A DNA stretch of 64,000 nt from Talinum fruticosum (Eukaryota; Streptophyta; Magnoliopsida; Caryophyllales; Talinaceae), in contig JAITYX010000007.1 in NCBI GenBank assembly GCA_021018815.1, positions 2,791,001 through 2,855,000 on the forward strand, given 5' to 3'. Positions 10,183 to 20,753 of this stretch are shown one piece after another. The position numbers and the translations under genes are program-made. Below the pieces are notes generated by a model. The model had not been told where the DNA came from. It saw only the letters and a program-made list of their open reading frames with translations, and made no database searches. Numbering within the stretch: position 1 is the stretch's first letter; every line of letters begins with the position of its first letter.

Positions 10183-12026
10183 GAATGGCGTCGGTGAAAC
10201 CGATGTATTTTCGCAAGTATCATTTACTTATCTAACTTTTAGTTTGTTTGTTAAATTCCAACTTTGCATTTGTGATATGCTTTTAAGTTGAACTTTGGCA
10301 TTGTAATTATTTAGTTAAGCATAAATCATGTGGGGTGTTTTAATATTTACTATGTTTATTTTGAGATGTTTTTAAAACTAATTTTCTTATCATAAATTTG
10401 ATATGACTTTTGAAAGTTATATAAATTTTCTTCCAACTCATGAAAATAAATAACAATATAAAATAGAATAACAAAAGTAATTATATATATTTAGTTGTGA
10501 GTCTCATGGGGATTATTTTATTTAAAGATCCAAATTTAAGATTCGTAAGATGTGAAATTGAATGGAATGAGAGATCGGGAGAGATAAGAAGTTAGATCTT
10601 TGGGTTAAGTGGAGGGGTAGACCACACCAAGAGATCCAAATTATGAATCTTGCATTGTTAATTATATTAATTTCATCAACATTTAAATTAAAATTCACGT
10701 ACCAAAGATAAAATTATAATTGTCTTAATTTTATTTGAGTTAATTATGGCTTAGATTACTTCATTAGTATTAAGTAAATAAATTATATTGATTAGTTAAA
10801 TATAGTTGTTTTGTGTAAACACAAATTTGAGTCTAAAATAAATAAAGACGAAAAATGGAGAAATTTGTATTGATTTTCTTGAATGGGTACAATCTTTGTA
10901 TTTAAATACAATTAATATAATCCTCATATTCAATCTCTCTGTAACTTTAATGGTTCGAGAGCGTGGTAGCTTGATCTTGAATGTTAATGTAAGGCCATAT
11001 GATGAACGTTGGAGTGGTTCTTAATATGAATATGCTTGAAAGTATTGAATTTAAATTCTTGACTCTAATCTCTAAATTTTGAATGGTTGCAAACTTCGAT
11101 CTTTGATACTCGATAGCTGGATGCTATTTCCATTTTGAACTATAAAATTTGCAAATGTTGAATGAATGTAGTTCATTGTTAGTCGATGTGAGGCTCGGTT
11201 ACTTTTTCTCGATCGATGATGAACTTATGAAGAACTTTGAGGCAATCCTTGATTTAGGAATGCGGAAGATGTCAAATTTGTTAATATTGATCCTCGTCGC
11301 TTATTAGCTAAAGGTCGCTTATAGTTTGAGCTTCTAGAGCTTGAAATCTAATCCATGAAAAAGGGCATACCCCTATTTTATAACTTTTTGGAGTTAGGGT
11401 TTGAGCTGAACTTTGTACCTATACCCATAATTTAGTAATTAATTTTAAAAAATATTGATCATTTCTTGCATCATCAATGACATGTGATGAATTTTGATTG
11501 GGCGAAACTTAATTTCCTTTGATTTTAATTTTAAAGGCCTCATGAAACCAATTTTGACACGTGGTCATTTGTTATTAGTCGAATAAAAATTATTTAATTT
11601 TCTACGTGATGTTGTCTTGCGAATTTTTGTCTCGTGCAATGTGATTATATATTCAATATGCTTTTACGTGTTACTATTTTTGGACAAAATAAATAAAGAG
11701 ATTTTATAACCGAGAACTTTAAACTCGGATTTGACTCATTAAAGTGAGCCTAGTGAATTTTATTTTGACCTCGATCTTCTCCTACTATTTACCTTACAAA
11801 AAAAAAAGAATGGAAAAGAGGAGAGAATTATTAGATTATGAATAAGGGGAGGGAGTTCAATACCTTTCTTCTAGCACTAAAAAATTACGTCCGATTCGAT
11901 TATGCGAATTTATTTGCCAAAAAATCGATCGTAGCTTATGAATTTTTTAATTATTAATTCCAACAATAAATTATTTTATTTTTATTATTCGAATGCTACT
12001 TTAATGCGAATTTAAATTTATCGTAA
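10183..12026. other. AT-rich spacer, no gene seen
   Basis: About 1.8 kb of AT-rich sequence with many stops in all frames. I found no transposon termini, paired repeats or coding motifs. Confidence 0.6.
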
Positions 12027-12330
12027 TTGTCCGACTCGAAAAACACACAATATCCTCGCAAAAAGTCGTCGGATAACTATCTAACCCGACTACGACCCGA
12101 ATTTTTATCGGTAATAGAGACTAAAGGAAGCGAGACAGAGAGCGAGAAAACCGGACGGCGAGAGCGAGAGTTGGCGAGACGGGGAGACAGAGGACAAGAG
12201 GAAGAAGTAGCAAGAGCAGGCAGAGAGGAAGACGAGGAACGGGAAGGCAAAATTCCCAAATCAATTGTCCAAACCTTAAAATTTCGAGGTGGTAATCTTT
12301 CGCTCTATATTAACATTAGTTTTTAAATCC
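12027..12330 (+). other. Purine-rich segment of unknown origin
   Basis: A GA/GC-rich patch (12110-12250) in AT-rich surroundings, resembling the purine-rich parts of the gypsy LTRs at 1 and 4042 (for example GAAAACCGGACGGCGAGAGC). It may be a remnant of such an LTR. The 99-codon frame here is compositionally biased and shows no domain. Confidence 0.3.
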
Positions 12331-12435
12331 AAATGAATTTTCTTGTGGGTATTGAGTTCTTTGTGATATGGAATGAATATGGGATTTTGGAGTTGATTAA
12401 TTTGAAATCATCAAGTTTTATTCAGGTTTATAGAT

Positions 12436-12443
12436 GTTGGAAT
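12436..12443. repeat. Left TSD of hAT element (GTTGGAAT)
   Basis: GTTGGAAT here and at 13454-13461 directly flank the element at 12444-13453. The 8-bp length is diagnostic of hAT transposases. Confidence 0.9.
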
Positions 12444-13453
12444 CAGGGGCAGATTGTATCCTGGGACACTCATAAATTCAAAATTTTTTAATAAACAATA
12501 AAATGAAGCTTTTATTTTATGTTTGGGACACCTTTAAAAATAATATGTAAAGGTCCAAATAAATAATGGCTCAGAGATACAAACACTCCCCTCCCCCTCT
12601 CTCAATCCCTCTCTCACGCTCTCTGCCCATCCCTGCGCCCCCCAGATCCTCAATAATGGCCCAAAGCTAAAAACAAACCCCCTCTCTCTCTCAACCCCTC
12701 TGCCCCTCCCTCTCTCCACGCCCACGCCCACGCCCACGCCCACGCCCACCACCGCTGACTCGCCGGGCCTTGCCCACCACCACCGACTCACCGCTTCTCC
12801 CTCGTGCTCTCAGCCTCTCTCTCTCTCTTTCGCTCTCTCTCTCTGTTCTGTGTCTGAATCTCACTCACTGGCCACACCAACGGCTGCGGACCCGGCGACT
12901 CGTCGGCCCCCTGCCGACCGCCGGTGACTCCCTGGATGCCCGGTGCACTGCCGCCCAAGGTTCCACTCCACCCTTCACTCTTCAACTCTCAAATTTATTT
13001 TTAACTCTAAGGTTAGGGTTCTAAATTTTTAAATTTTTTGTTTTTAATTTTAGAATTTTGAATAAATTATGGGAGCCGTTCTCTATTTGTTTGATTGATT
13101 TGTGAAATATAAATAATTGATTAGTGATTTGTGATGTGAACGAGTTAGTGTATGTTGTACCGTAAATGTTGATTGTAAATGATGATTATAATTCATGAAT
13201 TGTGAATCACTCAAAGTTAGTTGATAACTTAATATTACTTGATTATTATTTGAAGGTTTAGAATAATATGAATTTAACTCAATTTCTAATGACTCTATCA
13301 TGCATCAATTTCAATGCATAAATCTGGAAAAGGACAATTAATCATGAATAATTATAGTATTTGATGTCATCGTATGATTTTCAATTTATGATGTATGTGA
13401 TGGCGTCGTTTATAAATGGACACCCATAAATGAAATTCCTAGCTCCGCCACTG
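12444..13453. mobile_element. Non-autonomous hAT element, 1010 bp
   Basis: Ends are CAGGGGCAGATTGTATCC on the left and, on the opposite strand, CAGTGGCGGAGCTAGGAATT on the right. The second is the well-known CAGTGGCGGAGC-type hAT terminus; the left terminus is a diverged version of it. Perfect 8-bp duplications GTTGGAAT flank it. There is no transposase. The interior holds a CT-rich stretch, an array of CGCCCA hexamers (12720-12748) and a Pro/Leu-rich pseudo-frame (12770-13024) that resembles the CT-rich 5' end of a plant gene. It interrupts host sequence that continues directly after 13461. Confidence 0.88.
12720..12750. repeat. CGCCCA hexamer array
   Basis: About five copies of CGCCCA in tandem inside the hAT element. 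The minus strand is correspondingly G-rich, and its frame gives Val-Gly repeats that are not a gene. Confidence 0.85.
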
Positions 13454-13461
13454 GTTGGAAT
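13454..13461. repeat. Right TSD of hAT element (GTTGGAAT)
   Basis: Exact copy of the 8 bp at 12436-12443. Confidence 0.9.
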
Positions 13462-13532
13462 TTTGGGTATGTGAAAGATGGAGGAGTTAATTTTAGAATA
13501 ATTGTGATTTTGATGGTAAAATTGTTGCTGTT

Positions 13533-13732
13533 GTTTTAGTTAAGCTCCCTGTTCTGTGTATTCCTGAACTTGGTGTTTCAGATTCAACTGATTATGATGA
13601 GGAACAATGGCTTGAAATGTGGAGGGGGAAGTGTGAATTTAGAGTATTACATCTTCAAAATTACATTTGGAAACTGCAGGTTGATGTTGTGGTGTCTAGT
13701 GTCTCTATTTATTGTAATTTGGGCTGCATCTG
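13533..13732 (+). other. Possible exon of an unrecognised gene
   Basis: An open stretch reads KLPVLCIPELGVSDS, then TDYDEEQWLEMWRGKCEF, then RVLHLQNYIWKLQ. Composition is protein-like, and it is preceded by GTTGTTTTAG, which could be a 3' splice site. It ends at a stop near 13730. I do not recognise the family. The hAT element at 12444 may have inserted into an intron or 5' region of this unit. It could also be a chance frame, as no start codon or further exon was found. Confidence 0.3.
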
Positions 13733-14433
13733 AACCCACTGAATCTGAATTAGAGGTGCACCCCTTAAAATGAACTGAATTGAAATGAAACGAGCTGAAC
13801 CTGAAACGATATGAAATTGAAACGAATTGAACCTGAATTGAATGTCCAAGCTTTTAACCCAAATTTATATGTTGGGTGGAATTGAGAAGTAAGTATTTGG
13901 TTTTGAATGCGAGTTTATTTAAGTTGTGTTTATAGAAGTTCTATTTACACAAGATTTGTTTACACAAATTTCATTCTGAATACTTTTGGATAAATTTAAA
14001 GATTATTGAGAATTGTACCCAAGTTGTTGATTTTGCGTTATAATTGGTTTGATCCCTAGTAATATGATTTACTTCTTTACTTATTTTATGATGGACTTGC
14101 AAATTATAACATTTGTTTTGTTATTTCACAAAGATTAAAAATGTGGAAGTTGCAAGACATAAAACTAAAGTAAAATTGACCCATGTTTAATCAATTAATT
14201 CAACTTATTTGGACTTATGCAATATTTGGATTGAATTTTCAAGTTTGATTCAATTCTTGTCATTTTGGATTTCTTCTTAATCGGGTCAATTAGATTTCGA
14301 GTCAGTTTGAATTTTGATCAATTTATTTTCAGGTTTCCGATCAAAATCAGCTCAGCACTTCAATTGACGGTTCAGATTAGATCACGGGTTGTTCGGTTCG
14401 GGTCATTTTATTCGAGTTAGTTTTGTGAGGGAA
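13733..14433. other. AT-rich spacer with short GAAxxGAAC-type repeats
   Basis: Around 13772-13850 there are irregular repeats of GAAATGAAACGA and GAACCTGAA. At 14280-14420 lies a TCGGGTCA/TTCGAGTT-rich stretch of the type seen in dispersed plant repeats. No coding signal. Confidence 0.5.
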
Positions 14434-14521
14434 CAACTAACAGCCAATAGGTACATTGACAGGTGAAACCAAAGCCACAACTAACAGCCAATAGGTACAT
14501 TGACAGGTGAAACCAAAGCCA
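14434..14521. repeat. Perfect 44-bp tandem duplication
   Basis: The 44 bp at 14434-14477 (starting CAACTAACAGCCAATAGG, ending ACCAAAGCCA) are repeated without change at 14478-14521. The pair lies about 150 bp upstream of the putative 5'UTR donor of the PPR gene, so it may be in its promoter or leader. The lack of any difference points to a recent event. Confidence 0.95.
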
Positions 14522-14666
14522 TCTGCCTCTCTCTCTGGCCACTCACTGGTCACCAGCATCCCTGCAGTTGTGCTTGACTCCTAATCCTCCTGCGATCTTC
14601 CGAGCTTTGGAAGTGCCTACCGAGGCGCCTATTCCTGGACCTCGACCTCACGTACTAAAACTAAAA

Positions 14667-15092
14667 GTGAGTTGTCTAAGGTCTATTTACTGATGATTTT
14701 GATTAACTTTTTTTCTTGAATTTGGTTGATAAGCTTCTTTTATGTCTCCTCTGTTGGATTAGATTTGATGCTGTGTCATTATTTTTTAAGCAAACTGTAG
14801 TGGGTAAGCTTAATTGTGTTTTTACATGGGTAGGACATTGAATATTTACATAATTTTATGTAAATTTAACGTTTCTATTTCCTCGACAACTTTCAAAATT
14901 GAAATTGATGAATTTATAAGTAGTTCGTTGTTGTAAGATTTGCAGTTTCATGTTTCTATAGAAAATGAAAAGCGATTAAATATATACTATTTTGATGCTA
15001 CAATTACTTTCAAGATTTTATTTTCAAAATGCTGATTTATGATTAAAAGTTGTGAAGTTATTTGATGGGGAAATTTTTGGGTATTTCTACAG
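14667..15092 (+). other. Putative 5'UTR intron of the PPR gene
   Basis: A donor (CTAAAA, then GTGAGTTG) at 14667 and an acceptor (TATTTCTACAG) ending at 15092 bound a T-rich, stop-filled stretch. The flanking upstream part (14522-14666) is CT-rich leader-like sequence. Leader introns are common in plant genes. This is inferred from splice-like signals only. Confidence 0.4.
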
Positions 15093-15239
15093 AGCATGGA
15101 TATTTGGTAGTCGAATTTCGTGAGCCGTGAAAGATGAAGGGGATGGGGGAGTAGCTTAAAAACAAAGGCAAGATAAGAGATTGGTTATTGCTAGTGAATT
15201 GGTGGTAAAGTAGGAGAGAGAGGCATTCATTGGTTGGCT

Positions 15240-16695
15240 ATGAAAAAGGCAGTGAGGAAACTCACGAGTGCCTCAATCAAAGCATCTACGACCAACAATG
15301 CCCTTGGTCAATCCTGCCCCAGCTCTTGTATCCGAGTCCTTCCCCACCCCACTCGCCTACACTTGCTCTCTCACCATCGACCACCCAAAACCAGCTCCTA
15401 ATCTTCCTCAAAGCCCATTTGAAGCTTCCAATCACACCCCAAACTCTGCTCCATTTCCTCAAGAACAAGCTCCATTACCACCCGAAATTCACCCACCTAG
15501 ACTTCCATATCTTTCAATGGGCCACCACTGTTGACTCTTATCGCCATGACCACCACACCTATGAGTGGATGATTAGGACACTCGCTATTACTGACCGCTT
15601 TGATGCCCTCCGCACTGTTGTCCTTGAAAGTATGCCTTCTAAGCCATGTCCGTGCTCTGATGGCATCTTTTGCTGCCCAAGGATCGAACCCATCTATCGA
15701 TTTTCCATTAATTCTTACTGTAGAATTGGGAGATTAGATGATGCTTTGCTTGCATTCAATACCATGCAGAAACTGATTGATGGGAGACCCAATGTTGCAC
15801 TTTATAACATTTTGATTCATGGGTTCATGAAGATTGGGCAGCATGATAAGGCATTGAGCTTGTATGATCGGCTTATTATGGATAGAGTTAAGCCAGACGT
15901 ATTTACTTTCAATATTTTGATCAGTAGCTATTGTAGGAATTCCAAATTTGGTTCAGCTTTGGAGTTGTTCAAGGAAATGAGGGATAAGGGGTGTGAACCT
16001 AATGTGGTTAGTTTCAATACGTTGATAAATGGGTTCTTTAGGGAGAGGAAGTTTGAGGAGGGAGTTAGCATGGCATATGAGATGATTGAGTTGGGATGTC
16101 AAATCTCAGGTGTGACGTGTGAGATTTTGGTCAATGGACTCTGTAAGGTTGGAATGATGTTGAGGGCTTGTGAGCTTTTGATTGATTTTGCTCGGAAAAA
16201 GCTTTGCCCAATGGGTTTGATTGTTCAGACCTCATTGTGATGCTTTGCAGTGAATCGAATGTGGGTAGAGCATTAGAGATAGTGGAAGAAATGTGGAAGG
16301 CAGGGGTAGCGCCAAGCTTCATTACTTGTAGCACTTTCGTAGAGTGTTTAAGGAAAGCTGGAAATGTAGAAGAGGCACTGAAATTGGTGGACAAGATGCT
16401 AAAAGAGGATATTCTCTTGGACAGCGTGACATTCAATTGTCTTCTTCGAGATGCAAGCCATTCAGGAAGAACTGTTGAAGCTGATAAGTTGAGGCTGTTG
16501 GCTTCCAGCAAGGGTTTAAATCCTGATGCGATGACCTATAACATATTGATCGCTGGTTACACAAGGGAAGGCAGAAGGAAGGAGGGTGAGCGCTTAGTTG
16601 AGGAGATGTTGGATAAAGATTATATTCCCGACATCACCTCTTACAACAGGCTGATGGATGGGCTTAATAACCACAGAAATTTTACTGGTTCTTGA
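15240..16695 (+). CDS. P-class pentatricopeptide-repeat protein, frame broken
   Basis: PPR proteins bind organellar RNA, one base per repeat, in mitochondria or plastids. About ten 35-residue P-type repeats run in series, for example VALYNILIHGFMKIGQHD, VFTFNILISSYCRNSKFG and, after the break, AMTYNILIAGYTREGRRK. The frame from 15230 runs to a stop at 16240; the rest continues in another frame from about 16204 to the TGA at 16693-16695. Loss of one T in CTTTGCCC near 16204 would explain the shift. A second shift near 15310 is likely: the ATG at 15240 starts MKKAVRKLTSASIKAS, a typical targeting presequence, while the frame entering the repeats starts from 15230 with an atypical acidic N-terminus. 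Total length near 485 residues resembles the Arabidopsis At2g36240 type; that match is from memory. Either a young pseudogene or two sequencing indels. Confidence 0.85.
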
Positions 16696-18512
16696 TAGTT
16701 TTGGAGAAAGGTAATCAGGTGGTGCTTACCAGTGTATTTTTCTAGCTGTATCAGATGGCAAACTTTGTTTTAAAATTGAAAGAATGGGCTCATGTTGGTA
16801 AAGGCTATTTCATTAAGCTGTGGTCCTGTTGCTTCTCATCTACTGCAGAAATGAGAATGAATGCGATATCTGTCATTCAGGGGTGCAGTGCAGATGCGTG
16901 ACTTCTGTTCATAGCAATGTGCAATGGTACGTGTTCATACTTTTGATGTGTCCATTATTTTGAAATTAATTTGTGTTATTATGCCTTTGAAGAATTTAAT
17001 GTCAGGGACCTAGGACAAAGTGAAAGTAGACTAGGGTTTTCCAAGTATTCATTTTTGCAACTTGTGCTGTCCCATATGTATCCAGTTGTTCTACATTTCT
17101 CGAATAGTTCCTGGAACTAGCCTCTTCATTTCTTCAATTTTGATCTGTATATTCTTCACTTTGGTGAGTATCTAAAGCAAGCACCAATTCCCATCTGTGA
17201 GGCAAATCAGAATCAGCTCCTTCTATAACTGACTTAAGAACTTGAGCTGAATAGGATACTGGGCAAACCAACTGATTTTCGGTTTCATTAGTTTCCTGCA
17301 TAGGCGAAATACTCCTTAGGAACAATTTGAAATTACTCCATGTCAGCATGTGACTAATTAACAGCACTGTACCTTGGGAACTTGAAAGCTTGTATTATGT
17401 GCATTCGTGATCCATTTATGCTTGGTCATTTTTTTTGGGGTTGGGGGATTTTTCAGAGGCTGTCTGAATCTGTTGCAGAAACTTATTTCTTACATTTATC
17501 TGTGAACCCGATATATTTGCTCCTGTCTTATGAAATATGAGCTCAAAACGATCTAGACCTTCCAAATTGAGTGAGAATTGAGAACTTGAAAGATGAAACA
17601 TTATTCTAGAAGAAAAACTCCTTGAACCCATGACTCTCCTTCACGTTGTGGGGAAGGTTTTTCTGACTCTGCATCAGACTTTCTAATCTCTAAAGCACCA
17701 AAAGATGAGAGAAAGGCTTTAAAAGGTTTGATCTTTGTGCAAAATGTGTTGAGAATTTTGTAATTCGATGTTGTCTGGTAAAGCTAGATTAAGGTCAGAT
17801 AATCAAGAATTCTTTTGCAGGCCTGAAGCTTTTGACAAAATGCTTAACATTTAGAAAGTTATTGAGCTAATTCACATTGGGTTGAGCGATGGACGGGAGA
17901 ATAAAGATGTTAGCTGTTTTTAATTTTTTTTTATTTCATTTATGGCTCAATTATGATAGACACATACTAGTATCCATGCACAATAAAATTGGCTCAATTA
18001 TTCTCGCCAGACTCACTTGGAGTTGGATTGGTCTTTTTTTTTTACGCTGCCAGCTGCAGTGTTCCTATCTGCTTCCAAATTTGTGGATACTACTAAAAGT
18101 CCTTGATTTCTGTTTTTCCCTCTTTTTATGGTTTTGGAAATAATGAGGCCAAAATTTCTAAATTACTTTTCCAATTGTACTGGCTGGTTGATTAGAGGAC
18201 TTATGTGGTCTTGGTCAATGCTCATTGTTGAGTATTTGCTTTCGCATATAATGACAATTCTATGCACTCCCTGTCAGCTTTGAGATGGTTTAAACGTAGA
18301 TGGAACCTAGTGAGGTGCTTCTGTTGTGCATTTTGAGACAACTAAGTTAGTATAATAAATTGATACCACAATTGGTCTAAAAGGATGCAATTTGCTTCAG
18401 GCAATCTCATGAAACCATTTTAATTTAATTCAAATTAGAAAAGTTTTAGCATCTGAAGTTTTTCTACCTGTCATCCAATTCAGCTATTCAAGTTTTCTAG
18501 ATATCCACTTTC
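16696..18512. other. Downstream region of the PPR gene, no further gene seen
   Basis: About 1.8 kb of AT-rich, unique-looking sequence that probably includes the 3'UTR. It lacks transposon ends and coding motifs. Frames of up to 84 codons here are hydrophobic or biased translations without domains. Confidence 0.5.
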
Positions 18513-18526
18513 ATCAATGGCTTGCA
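18513..18526. repeat. Left TSD of SINE
   Basis: ATCAATGGCTTGCA here matches ATCAATGGTTTGCA at 18668-18681 with one difference in 14. Confidence 0.85.
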
Positions 18527-18667
18527 ATACCAATGAGATTGGCCTAGTGGTTAAAACTGAGGCTCTGGGTATATGAAGTCCCACATTTGATTCTCCCATC
18601 CCCAAATGTATAGCAATTGTATTGTATTCCCCTTTACAACTCATCTGCCTTTTTTTTATAAAAAAAT
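18527..18667 (+). mobile_element. tRNA-derived SINE, about 141 bp
   Basis: The A-box-like TTGGCCTAGTGGTTAAAA and B-box-like CATTTGATTCTCC of an RNA polymerase III promoter lie about 35 bp apart near the 5' end. The element ends in a T-run and A-run (TTTTTTTTATAAAAAA) and is flanked by a 14-bp target-site duplication. This is the structure of a plant tRNA-related SINE mobilised by a LINE. The body is short, as is usual in plants. Confidence 0.85.
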
Positions 18668-18681
18668 ATCAATGGTTTGCA
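18668..18681. repeat. Right TSD of SINE
   Basis: ATCAATGGTTTGCA, 13 of 14 identical to the left copy. Confidence 0.85.
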
Positions 18682-19046
18682 GTTCACATGAAAACCTCCC
18701 AATTAGCATCTATCAGCTGCAGTTTTACTTCAAGTGTTCAATATCACTCTTTACATTTGATGCCTGAGATTCATCATTAAATGTTAAATCATAGCATATT
18801 TGCATAGGGCTATGATGTCTTAACTATTTTGGAATAGTGGAAATAATGAGATTTTCCCGCCTAGGCATAATCACTTTGCTTGTAAAATTCATCGTTTCAT
18901 TACTGTAGCAGTTCAATACATGTGGTTTGCATCACTCTGTCAAATCTCATTTGATGTAAAAGAATAGCTACTATACCCGCTTTATTTGTTGTTCATTCTG
19001 TACACTTCGTTGTTTTCGTTCAAATTAAGGTAACTACTTGTTGCTT
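18682..19046. other. Spacer, nothing seen
   Basis: AT-rich sequence between the SINE and the hAT element at 19055; no feature recognised. Confidence 0.5.
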
Positions 19047-19054
19047 ACGTTTTG
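19047..19054. repeat. Left TSD of second hAT element (ACGTTTTG)
   Basis: Exact 8-bp match to 20481-20488, directly outside the inverted termini. Confidence 0.88.
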
Positions 19055-19439
19055 CTTAGTTTAAAAAGCGCGCCGGGCGCAGAAAAGCCCCGGGCGCACC
19101 CCTCCGGGCTTTTTGGGGGTCGGCGCAGTCCCTCCAAAAGCCCGGAAAGCGCGCGCTTTGGGGCTTTTTCCGAGGCGCGCTTGGGCCGGGCGCGGGCTTT
19201 CTGGACTAGGTTACTATTTGCTTGCTTTTTCTTAAAAAAAAAAAAAGAAAAAGCTTTTACTTGACTTTCCGGAGGCCCGATGACTCTTCTCGCGAAGTGA
19301 AGAAGTAGAAACCCTAGCTTTTGAAACCTTCCTCCTTCGTACTCCTCCTCTCGCTCCATCCTTCCAGCGGCTCCATCTTTCCGGCGACTCCATCATCAAT
19401 TCCGACACCGACCTTGGTGTTGTCAAGGAACGTCGTCGC

Positions 19440-19700
19440 CAACTAGCGAGTAAGCTCTTCGTTTCTTCATCTTCTTTTTCCCTCTTCCTTCGTCCTCTTC
19501 TGCTTCTTTTTTCCTCTTCCTTCTTCTTCTTCTTTTTCGATTTTCGTTTTTCCTCCTTTCTTCTGCTGCTTCCGTTTCCTCTTCTTTCTTCTTCTTCTTT
19601 TTTCCTCTTCCTTCTTCTTCTTCTTTTTCCTCCTTTCTTCTTACGCTTCCGTTTTCCTCTTCTTTCTTCTTCTTCTTTTTTCCTCTTCTTTTGTTTTCGG
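19440..19700. repeat. TTC/TCC-rich low-complexity array
   Basis: Repeats of CTTCTTCTT, TTTTCCTCTTCC and close variants form a polypyrimidine tract inside the hAT element. The 145-codon Lys/Glu-rich frame on the minus strand is its translation and is not a gene. Confidence 0.85.
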
Positions 19701-20017
19701 GCCCTTTTGGGTTCTTCTTTTTATTCGTTTTTGGAGTTGTTCTTTTTCTTTTTCCGAGTGTTGAGGCGATTAGACACATCCTTCTCATTTTCTTTTTGTC
19801 CGTGTTCATTATGAGGCCGATCGGAATGATTCTTTTTTTTTTTTTTGTCTCTCTGTTCACCCCGATCTTATTTTTTTGTCTCTATTTTTTTTTAAATATC
19901 CATGTTAGTGGGTCAAGAATAAGGAGTTTTTATTTTTAGTTGCGAGTGAATTGTGTTATATTTTAATTGTTTTAATTGTGATAATTGTAGTGAATTGTGT
20001 TGAATATTGTGATTTGA

Positions 20018-20188
20018 ATGGAGGAATTTCAAGAAGAGGAAGAGGAAGAGGAGATGGATTTGAAATTAGATGATGATGACGATGTGGAGGCGGGGCATGT
20101 GGTATTAGATGATGATAATGATGATGCTTCGTTGACCTATGGGGTGGGGGCTTACAAACTACTTTGCTTTGTGTGTTATTTTCTATGA
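20018..20188 (+). CDS. Short acidic ORF inside the hAT element (56 codons)
   Basis: From ATG at 20018 it reads MEEFQEEEEEEEMDLKL, then a DDDDD run and DDDNDDA, ending after YKLLCFVCYFL at a TGA (20186-20188). The N-terminal 45 residues are strongly acidic and look like the start or linker of a nuclear protein. It follows about 80 bp after what could be an intron end (ATAATTGTAG). It is probably a captured gene fragment rather than a working gene; the hydrophobic tail suggests read-through into non-coding sequence. Confidence 0.3.
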   Translation: MEEFQEEEEEEEMDLKLDDDDDVEAGHVVLDDDNDDASLTYGVGAYKLLCFVCYFL

Positions 20189-20480
20189 CTATGCTTGCTT
20201 GTTTTGTTTTTTAGACTTCTAAGTGTGTGTTTTGACATATTTGAATGTCGATTCCGATTCTTAAGACTATGTGGTGATTATGGTGGGTAAAATGTTGTCT
20301 AAATATTGTTTTAATGTGCTATCTTTCTTATTTCATAAAAAATATGGGTTGGGAATGAATTTCAAGTATTTTTATGTAAAAAGTGCGCCTCGCTCCAAAA
20401 AGCCCGCGCCTTCGCCTCGAAGCCCGCGCCCGGGCTCCAGGACCCCGTGCGCTTTTGCGCCTTGCGCTTTTTAATCTAAG

Positions 20481-20488
20481 ACGTTTTG
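20481..20488. repeat. Right TSD of second hAT element (ACGTTTTG)
   Basis: Exact copy of 19047-19054. Confidence 0.88.
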
Positions 20489-20745
20489 CAAGTTAATTGA
20501 TTGATAATTGATGTTATTTGTGATTTTTGGGCCCTTTTAATCTTTGCAATGCTTAGACTATTTGATTTTTCATCTCAAATACGTGTGACCGGTAGAGGAT
20601 GTTCCGACTAGGATACCGATGCTTGGAACTTCATTTTAGGCCTCCACATGAAAAATTTCGGAAGATGAGCAAGCATGAAACTTGGATCTTCACTTGTTTC
20701 GGATGCTTGTGGTAGCCAAGTTCGAGATATATAAACTAACCTTAT

Positions 20746-20753
20746 ATTGTGTT
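20746..20753. repeat. Left TSD of third hAT element
   Basis: ATTGTGTT, seven of eight identical to CTTGTGTT at 21589-21596. Confidence 0.75.

Larger units (their letters stand above)
19055..20480. mobile_element. Non-autonomous hAT-like element with GC-rich ends, 1426 bp
   Basis: Left end CTTAGTTTAAAAAGCGC; right end, read on the opposite strand, CTTAGATTAAAAAGCGC, so a 17-bp terminal inverted repeat with one mismatch. Perfect 8-bp duplications ACGTTTTG flank it. Both ends continue into GC-rich arrays of GGCGC/GCGCC and AAAGCCC words (19070-19200 and 20385-20470). The interior contains a leader-like stretch (ACCCTAGC, CTCC-rich), a long TTC/TCC array and a 56-codon acidic frame. No transposase was found. 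It may have captured the 5' part of a host gene. Confidence 0.8.

Noticed and set aside
12534..12791. Minus-strand frame with Val-Gly repeats
   Set aside because: Translation of the CGCCCA hexamer array inside the hAT element.
17134..17631. Minus-strand frames of 71-77 codons downstream of the PPR gene
   Set aside because: No domain, no start context, AT-rich spacer composition.
19423..19860. 145-codon Lys/Glu/Arg-rich minus-strand frame
   Set aside because: Reverse translation of a TTC/TCC tract; no start context or domain.
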